Part shown: positions 57,715 to 64,000 of the stretch, one piece after another
Position numbering within the stretch: position 1 is the first letter of the stretch
Layout of the letters: each line of letters opens with the position of its first letter
DNA from: Symsagittifera roscoffensis
Lineage: Eukaryota > Xenacoelomorpha > Acoela > Convolutidae
Assembly: GCF_963678635.1 (NCBI RefSeq)
Contig: NC_087068.1
Location: forward strand, 6,537,907-6,601,906
Length of the DNA: 64,000 bases
Direction of reading: 5' to 3'
Position numbers and translations under genes: made by a program
Notes under the pieces: model-generated
What the model saw: the letters and a program-made list of their open reading frames with translations, nothing else
Told to the model about the DNA's origin: nothing
Databases searched by the model: none

Positions 57715-58546
57715 AATTTTCTCAGAATTTCTTCTTTTTTTGAGATCTTTGATGATGTATGTAGGAGGTGTGTTTGTAGATATTGCCGAAATTTCAAAAT
57801 TTTCATCTGTAAATTGTGGCTTGTTTCCTTTACGGAATATCATTTTTCGAAACTATAATCTATCACCAAAATTGAATTTTGCTTTAGTATAGTTCATGAA
57901 CGATTTATTATACAAAATTGTTAAAAAATCATTGTTTTTCACATCTCTCGGAGACTTTTCAATTGATCGGTTTTTGCGAAAGTTCAATGTAGAGACGAAT
58001 TGCTGCAATTTGGGAACAATTTTTTCGCCATGATCTTCAATGTAACAATATATTATATGTTTTAAAGACTGAATTGCTCCCTCTCTCCAAATGCTGCTTT
58101 TGTTTCACTCATTGTTGAGTAAACTTCAGTGTGTTCTCCGTGCAAATTTCTGTTCCTTTATCAACCCAAAATTTTTCAGGAGTGTTTGTTCGAGAAATAA
58201 TTTTTTTTAAAGCCTGTAAAATGACTTTGGCATACTTTGATTCCATTATTTGAATTCTGAAAAATCTCGAAAAAATATCTATAGCAACTAATAAATACTT
58301 GACACCATTGTTTTGACTATCTAACTTGTCTACAAAAGCCAAGTCCATACACAAAATTTCATTGATATACTTAGAAAAAGCTTGAAGTCTTCGGAAACGC
58401 CTGATTGGTGGATTAACATTTGTAAACGATGTCTTGATTTGTGAGAATTGTTCGACTGTCTTCATTGATAAACCTCTCGCCTTAATCAACTTTTGAATAG
58501 AACCGTACGAAGCTCTACCCCTAGAATATAATCTGTTTAGACTCAC
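57715..58546 (-). pseudogene. Polinton retroviral-type integrase (F54H12.3-like), frameshifted
   Basis: The frame 58546-58109 has CMDLAFVDKL with the first catalytic Asp, YLLVAIDIFSRF, and FWVDKGTE with the second. Downstream in shifted frames come KAAFGER with the third acidic residue, FVSTLNFRKNRSIEKSPRD and, near 57740, a PPTYIIKDLKKEEI chromo-like end. This is the integrase typical of Polinton/Maverick elements, which inserts the element into host DNA. At least three shifts or stops break it, so it is a pseudogene. An N-terminal zinc module was not seen. Confidence 0.85.
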
Positions 58547-59166
58547 CCTTTCAGGTTTTGAAAGGGATCCAAGTTCCTCTTTGCACTGGCATTCTTGTCA
58601 ATAACAAGTTTAGGAGGGATATGAGTTGCCTCTAAAATAGTAAAGTAAACATCTGCAAAATTGGTGTGTTTTCGCTTTAGTGCACACACAAAGTCTACAA
58701 TAGCTTCTTTTGTATCTCGATTATCTAAAATGATATTGTCTGACTGAGTGAGTTTATATCTAGGAGAATTCAAAAATGAACCAATAAGGTGCTTATTCTT
58801 ACTCGTTTTCAACCTCGCATTAACAGCACTGTAAATAGTATATTTTTGCTGGTACAATCTTCTTTTTTTCTTGTTTTTGTCCCAATTGTTGTTTTCTCGG
58901 AAGTGTACTTGTAACCCTTTAGTTGAACTTAAAATAGTTCTTCTTTTTTGTAGAGGAGTTCTTTTTTGTGTTATTTCTGAAATTTTTTTTCGATATTTTA
59001 CTACGTCTTCTTTCTGAAAAACTGGAAGCTCTCCTCTTGAAAGGTTTACTAAACACTCGCTCAAAAACTGAATAAAATCTTTTGAACGATTGAGAGTTAA
59101 TTGTTTTCGAAGTCTTAAGTAAATATTTTGAAATTTTGGGAGAATAGAGACGTATTGTGTACTCAT
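58543..59166 (-). CDS. Polinton conserved small protein, 207-codon frame
   Basis: An uninterrupted frame whose first half has FIQFLSECLVNLSRGELPVF, then KYRKKISEIT and LQKRRTILSSTKGLQ. A short protein with this helix plus KKR-x-x-L pattern recurs next to Polinton structural genes in animals; its function is not established. The second half (YTIYSAVNARLKTSKNKHL ... ILDNRDTKEAIVDFV ... VYFTILEATHIPPKLVI) looks like another module joined in frame. It overlaps the ATPase remnant upstream and the integrase frame downstream by a few bases, so the fusion may be an accident of decay. Confidence 0.45.
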   Translation of the reverse strand: MSTQYVSILPKFQNIYLRLRKQLTLNRSKDFIQFLSECLVNLSRGELPVFQKEDVVKYRKKISEITQKRTPLQKRRTILSSTKGLQVHFRENNNWDKNKKKRRLYQQKYTIYSAVNARLKTSKNKHLIGSFLNSPRYKLTQSDNIILDNRDTKEAIVDFVCALKRKHTNFADVYFTILEATHIPPKLVIDKNASAKRNLDPFQNLKG

Positions 59167-59618
59167 CGTCCAAAAATTTTGTATCTATTCCAGCTGGTAA
59201 GTAAACTTTTGTAGGAACTGAGCCACTATTAGAGCAATACCTAAATGAAACAACTGTTTTTGGGGTTAAATCAATAGGTAAGTTTCCATATGGAACGGAT
59301 GTTGCATCTTGATACCACTCTTTCAATTGAGATCCTAGACCTAATTGTGGACTTAATGTGTTGTTTTGTAAAACATCTCTTGGTGATTTAAACAAGATTA
59401 TGTGTGTTTTTTTCCTTATTTCTTTCCAATTTGCTTTCATGAACTAAATTGTGTTTGATGTATATTGTGTTCAGACCACTGTGTCTTCCAGCAGTGCCAA
59501 TTTTTACAAACTGTTTAGAAATTGAAACTTCTTCACAAGAATCATCAAATATAAGCAGATACTTAGTTCTGTTATTGGGAAGATTTTCGATTAAGACAGA
59601 ATCTACTCCTTGCAGAAA
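58919..59618 (-). pseudogene. Polinton packaging ATPase (FtsK/HerA-type), C-terminal half
   Basis: Starting at the break at 59618, the minus strand reads ENLPNNRTKYLLIFDDSCEE, a Walker B strand with two acidic residues, then KQFVKIGTAGRHSGLNTIYI. After a shift in an A-run near 59420 comes HIILFKSPRDVLQNNTLSPQ, YQDATSVPYGNLPIDLTP and VSFRYCSNSG. This order (IFDD, H-S-x-L/M-x-x-x-Y, LFKSPRD, ATxxPxGxLxIDL) is the A32-like packaging ATPase of Polintons and large DNA viruses. The P-loop half is absent: the gene is cut by the element starting at 59619. Confidence 0.8.
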
Positions 59619-61348
59619 TGTAACATTCGCCCGGAAGATACATATCGACGGAAAATAAAACTAAGTCCTAAGACGACTGGCCAACGTCTAAACAGAGCTT
59701 TACATGCTTTTAACCGTCTCTACCAAGCCAGTACTTTCGGTGGTCTTTCTAACATCGGGTCGACAAAAACATTACTGTTCTCCGGTTTCGACCAGAACGC
59801 TCAAATTAACTAGAATACATGCAGAAATAGTGAGTTCATGGCTGGGTCTCAGTATCCCCAGACAACGAGGTCACTCCTAAAATCAGGGCTACTACTACTT
59901 ATTGAAATATTATTGTTTTTGTTCAGTAGATAAAAATCATTATCTCCATCGAAGATGGATCAACACTTTCCCCCAACTCCTAGCTTCTCATCCTAGCAAA
60001 ATGAATACAGATGTTAATAAATTCAACTCAGGACATGACAGGGAAGCTAACAAGTTAATAAAAGTTCCAGTCCCGAGACCCTCCGGATTCCTGAATCCGG
60101 GGAAATAAGGCTCTTATTCTCCTTCCGGAAGGCTGGTTTTCCACCCTTCACCGTTGTTTGCAACGGCCTTGCAACTATTGTAGCGGCACAATAGTTGCAA
60201 CTCGGAGCGGTCTCTGCTACTTCTGCATTTCGTCGTTGTTTTTCAAGCACAATTCTCGTTGTTCACGCTATCACATCTAATGTTGTTATGTTTTTCCTCC
60301 GGTTTTCTGCCAAAATGGCCGTTTCTGACGTTTCTCAGAAATATGACGTCATACTTCGAATTTTTAAAATTTCAAAATATCAGAATATCTTGACGTTCAC
60401 CGTTTGACTAATCGTCCCAATAACGTCGTTAATCGCTTAAAACCGTCAATTCGGAAGGTTCGCTGCTAAAAACTCGACTATGCTGAATCTGCATTTTGGT
60501 CGATTCTGTTCGAATGTCACATACTCCCCGAACAGCCCGGTCAATGTCCTCATTGAATCTCGTAATGTTCGTAAAACAGATACAGTTTCATCGAACAGAA
60601 TTTACAAAATGCACGAAATTACTTTAAACCACGTCATATCGACTCACTGCAGAATATAAATGGCATCATATTACATCACTATAGCCTTCAAATTTTTTCA
60701 CTAATCTGCACATTGAGGATATGACCTAAGATAAAACATATTTTCCGACTTCCAATGTTAATGTCCTGATTAAAAACTTTTTCTCCTAGATTTAAAAGAT
60801 GTTGGTTTGCAGGACAGTCCTGCCAACCAACAAGCTAAAATTATCCTACTATGCTTCTTCCCTTCGGAAATCTTGCTGGTTATTGTCCTGAATATTAAAA
60901 CTAAGAAACTCTGTGGTTAGAAAGAACAATGAAACAATACCCCTCTTCGAGAGATTACCCAAGCCTTTCATGTCACCACAAAGTGATAAGTTCTCCTAGC
61001 TGATTAAAATTAGTCATGCAGGCTGGAATATTTAAATATACTCTTTACTCAAGCCTTTCTAAATAAATAATAAGTGTCTCTAAAGCCACTCAGCTAAAAT
61101 CAAAATGCAAGTTTATAAATGCAACAAATTCTTTAAAGTTCAAAACTCAACTAAATGTTTCAGTTTTCAGTTACAACTTGGTTGCTTAGTTTCTCACTTG
61201 AGTTTTTTCACACACATAAAACAATTCTGAGTTTTAACTTGTTCTTCATCACTCCTTTGTTTTCTTCTTTTTTCGTCGTTTAGAAGTTCTAAAGCTTCTA
61301 AATTCTTCTAATTTCGTCTCTTTTTGCATCTCGTTTTTTGGCCATTCG
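59619..61348 (-). repeat. Noncoding terminal region of unrecognised element, copy 2
   Basis: Begins at TGTAACATTCGCCC exactly where the Polinton ATPase reading stops, and shares ordered similarity with 4093-5640. It holds no ORF of note. The minus-strand end TGTTACA suggests an LTR end. Its other boundary is not defined here. Confidence 0.55.
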
Positions 61349-61753
61349 TCAATGTTCCATCTCTTCCTCCTGTGATACTGAATCTGCACTTTCAGTTTCT
61401 GTGTCTTGCAACACATCATTAGCAATTCTGACGCTGTTGGAAGCAGTCCTCCAACACTTCTGCTCTTCTACCCTCTGTTTGCAACAAGGTAGGGGATCCA
61501 CGTTAGATTCTCTGTTCCTGCAGCAGCTGTTGTGGAGACACAACGTCACATTTCTCTCCAAATCTTCCTTCAGTATCTCTGCCTTCTCCTTTCCACTACG
61601 TTCACTTGTCCTGAGAATTCTTTTCACAGCGGTGGTCACTGCATTTCGATGAGTCACGAGAGCTCGCTTGAAAGCGGCTGCTCCAATGTCCAGCTGATAT
61701 CCACTGTACACTCTGCCGTGCTTCGACATATGCTTCTTAGCATATTCGTACAA
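61349..61753 (-). CDS. Unrecognised element ORF, last part
   Basis: A 134-codon frame: a basic helix-rich N-terminus (KKHMSKHGRVYSGYQLDIG, AFKRALVTHRNAVTTAVKRI), then a cysteine-containing stretch (CLHNSCCRNRESNVDPLPCC) and an acidic end (ESADSVSQEEEMEH). No family recognised. It is probably the C-terminus of the same polypeptide as the upstream fragments, or a separate small protein. Confidence 0.35.
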   Translation of the reverse strand: MYEYAKKHMSKHGRVYSGYQLDIGAAAFKRALVTHRNAVTTAVKRILRTSERSGKEKAEILKEDLERNVTLCLHNSCCRNRESNVDPLPCCKQRVEEQKCWRTASNSVRIANDVLQDTETESADSVSQEEEMEH

Positions 61754-61799
61754 CTATGCAGTCATGTTAGCTCTGAACCATGACACCAATTGTCTTCTT

Positions 61800-62238
61800 G
61801 CCCATATCTTGTTCACTTCCATCGGAATGCTTAGAATCTTGCACATCGTCTCAAAAAGATCTAAATCTTTTAGACAATCCAATTTAAGCAACTGTTCTCT
61901 CGTTGGCGCCTCCTGTCTATTGTTTTCCTTCACATGAGCTGCTTCCAGCCATCATATCGCCATCATAACTCCCACTATCACTATTGTTATGGGCTTTGAT
62001 GAGTCTGGTAAACCCATGGAGAGCAGCTCTACAGAGTCCCAGATCAACACCAGATTACTACGCTTGGGATACCACCAGGTCTGCAGCAAGCAGTGGCAGG
62101 GAAACTCGTCATGTGTCAACATGATGCCCCTCCAATTGCGTTTTCCCGAAGCTTCCAGTAATGGTTCCTTTGCATCATCACTCGGTGGACTTCATCATTC
62201 TCGTCTACTGTAATGTAATCTGTAACAGTTGATCCTCT
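61800..62238 (-). pseudogene. Unrecognised element, hydrophobic segment region
   Basis: Frames here pair with 5974-5664 of copy 1: PKRSNLVLIWDSVELLSMGL, a hydrophobic run and WLEA in both copies, then APTREQL/SPEQF and an acidic helix ending near W-A-R-R-Q-L/W-G-N-Q-R-L. Similarity between the copies at protein level implies past coding use. Stops interrupt it. The hydrophobic run may be a membrane span. Confidence 0.4.
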
Positions 62239-62850
62239 CTATTTCTGTCTCTCAAAGTCACTGAAGTTCCCGCTCACGTATCCCATGAACTTCCTCCCCA
62301 GTATCGATTCCAACTCCTCCTTTGTTCTCTCTGGAACTGCTGAGAACATCTTACATAGCAACTCGTAAGACTTTTCGGACTTTCTCGTTAGTCTCACACA
62401 CTTTGGCACTGAGAAGGCTTGATCCACGATTGTTCTCGTACTTTTTACATCCACAGCTACGAAATGAACCGGGTATCTGCTCTTGCTTATTGGAGCCAAC
62501 GTCGATCCCACCAAATATCGTGCTCCTGATGGTCTACAATACGTCTCACTGTGTCTAATGTTCATTTCCGCCTCAATCGCTTCCCTCCATTTTCCGATGT
62601 GTTTCTGCTCGGTTTGCAGAACTCCTGGGAATACTTCTACACTGATCGCAGTGACCATCTCATGTCTCTGCTCTAGACTCAATAGTGACTCTAAAGAACT
62701 AAACATGCTGTAGAATCCTAGTGCAGTCACTAGGTTCACCTCGGTTCCTCCATGGCAATCCGCTATCAGTTCCGTTTCCGTTCTTGCTTTCATCACGACA
62801 TTCCCAAACAATACCGTCAATTGCTTGTGTTGTTTCTCTAGGGTCTTCAC
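62239..62850 (-). CDS. Unrecognised element protein, conserved central domain
   Basis: 203 codons open. It contains TELIADCHGGTEVNLVTALG, FYSMFSSLESLLSLEQRHEM, HIGKWREAIEAEMNIRHSET, YPVHFVAVDVKSTRTIVDQA and LGRKFMGYVSGNFSDFERQ. The IADCHG(A/G)TEVNL block and GFYSM(I/F)SS are shared with copy 1 at 6730-6590. I find no polymerase, protease, helicase, glycoprotein or integrase signature. The frame is interrupted upstream near 62870 by a stop. It could be a nucleocapsid-like endogenised viral gene or a novel ORF of a retroelement; neither is proven. Confidence 0.45.
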   Translation of the reverse strand: MKTLEKQHKQLTVLFGNVVMKARTETELIADCHGGTEVNLVTALGFYSMFSSLESLLSLEQRHEMVTAISVEVFPGVLQTEQKHIGKWREAIEAEMNIRHSETYCRPSGARYLVGSTLAPISKSRYPVHFVAVDVKSTRTIVDQAFSVPKCVRLTRKSEKSYELLCKMFSAVPERTKEELESILGRKFMGYVSGNFSDFERQK

Positions 62851-64000
62851 ACAGTCCAGACCTCCACAAACGTGACCTTCCAGACCACAGACTTCCGCCA
62901 GACAGCTGCCAGGTTTGACTCAGTCTTCTGGTCCCCAGCCAGGCAACTCCACTTTATCTTCACCATTGCTCCTAGAGGCCGTTATCATCACATTATATAT
63001 GATGTTAAGGTCACGCAGGTTACAGTCTGCATTCAGCTCCCTCTGCACGTCTTGTGTCGCCCGTAATATCGAGTCAGCGTTGGGACTAGGACACCATGAT
63101 GGCCTCATCAATTCCCACACTGCCATCAAGCTCGTACTCAAACTCCACTCTTTTGTCGGATTTTGGTACGGAAGGTGCAGTCACCTCTTCTTCCAAGACC
63201 AGTCCCAATTTGGTCTGTGAATTATTAGCGCTCTTAATCGTTACAATTCTCGACGTCCAGAATCTTAGCAACACTGCCTGCTCGTAATCGAAGAAGCAAT
63301 CGCGTATGTCTTCACTCAGGAAAGGGTTGTACGCTATCCCTATGATTCCGGATACGTAGCTATACGACTTCTTCTTGATCGGTCCACAGTATTCACTGGA
63401 TGTCGGTAGTGCCCCCATAGATTCTTTAGTGAGCCTCAGCTCCTTGTTTGAAAATCTCCTGATTTCGTCTATCTTCCTCATAGGCTCTAACTCCTCGGGT
63501 TCCTTCATACTCACCCTCATCGGTTTGCTTTGCTGCATATCCAGCAGTGCTAGCAAGAGTAAGGCTTTCGCTCGCTCATCGCCCTCCCTCAGCATCTTAA
63601 CACAAGTGTTCAATGCAGGTACTGAAATCTGCTCTTTCATTAATCGAATGAAACAGAGAGCGTCTCTCCGCTTCGCACACGCTACCGCTGCTCCCTCTTG
63701 GATTATCAGATCCCTCAGGTTCGTCATAAGGAAAACCTTCTCTTCTTTTGACCTCTTCCTTTCTTCTGAATCATACTCTTCGCGAGTCAGTCCCATCATG
63801 CACCAGGCAAACCTCAGTTGTAACTCTGTTCTTACGTAAGGTACTGCCATGAGAGCGTGTATTCTTGGCGCAGTCTTCATCTCTTCTTCGAAGTACCGTA
63901 ACACCACTGCTTTCCATGGAAGGCTCACCAACTGCTCCATCGTTTCTGCCTGTATCTCAGACGACGCTAAAGTCCCGTACGCCTTCTGCTTGAGGGTGGT
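62851..64000 (-). CDS. Unrecognised element protein, N-terminal part, runs off the window
   Basis: The frame is open from the right edge (no stop between 64000 and 63940) to 63086, then shifts by one to 63141-62920. It is an alpha-helical, charged protein: LPWKAVVLRYFEEEMKTAPR, RFAWCMMGLTREEYDSEE, ALLLLALLDM, RRFSNKELRLTKE, YVSGIIGIAYNPFLSEDIRD, FDYEQAVLLRFWTSRIVTIK, then WELMRPSWCPSPNA. The YVSG..AY.PF and LM(R/K)PSWCPS.NA blocks match copy 1. The true start lies outside the window. Relative intactness suggests that this copy is younger than the one at 4-7.5 kb. No family recognised. Confidence 0.5.

Overview
The window is metazoan nuclear DNA, probably from an invertebrate. Three things point there: AT-rich, intron-bearing host genes (a claudin/PMP22-type tetraspan protein and a Rac-family GTPase), a BEL/Pao LTR retrotransposon (a group known only from animals), and a Polinton/Maverick remnant. 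No operons, bacterial ribosome-binding sites, rRNA genes or CRISPR arrays were seen. The species cannot be named from this sequence.

Layout. Positions 1-13 kb hold decayed retroelements, all reading on the minus strand: a Ty3/gypsy pol fragment (1-1960), one copy of an unrecognised element (4093-7500 or further), unrecognised charged ORFs (9.4-10.4 kb) and a second gypsy remnant (11.2-13.0 kb). Positions 14.0-14.7 kb contain a tentative four-exon gene for a small single-span membrane protein. From 16798 to 33246 on the plus strand lies a five-exon gene for a 212-residue claudin-like four-span protein. All its splice phases agree, and it ends in a poly(A) signal. Its first intron contains a nearly full-length BEL element (18019-27061) with both LTRs, a 5-bp target duplication (GTATT), a primer-binding site, a polypurine tract and frameshifted gag-pol. 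Its other introns hold a SINE and MITE-like repeats.

Convergent to it, on the minus strand at 42626-36708, is a three-exon Rac/Mtl-type GTPase gene ending in a CLLL prenylation box. Its introns carry a hAT-type MITE with a perfect 8-bp duplication and copies of another short repeat family. From 46.8 to 50.8 kb there are two more gypsy gag fragments on opposite strands and a long noncoding repeat that recurs at 54.7-55.6 kb. At 53-56.1 kb there are several minisatellites and a pair of 515-bp direct repeats.

Positions 56.3-59.6 kb carry a broken Polinton on the minus strand: packaging-ATPase tail, a small conserved protein, integrase, minor capsid protein, a small basic virion-type protein and a major-capsid-like protein. 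It is cut exactly at 59619 by a second copy of the unrecognised element, whose open frames run off the right end of the window.

The most interesting signals are: (i) the unrecognised two-copy element, whose proteins I cannot assign to any family; (ii) three imperfect direct repeats in the BEL leader that each form an 11-12 bp hairpin whose stem bases change in a compensated way; (iii) a pol-III box-B-like motif inside both BEL LTRs; and (iv) an acidic residue in the P-loop of the Rac-like protein. All functional statements come from reading motifs by eye. No database search was run.
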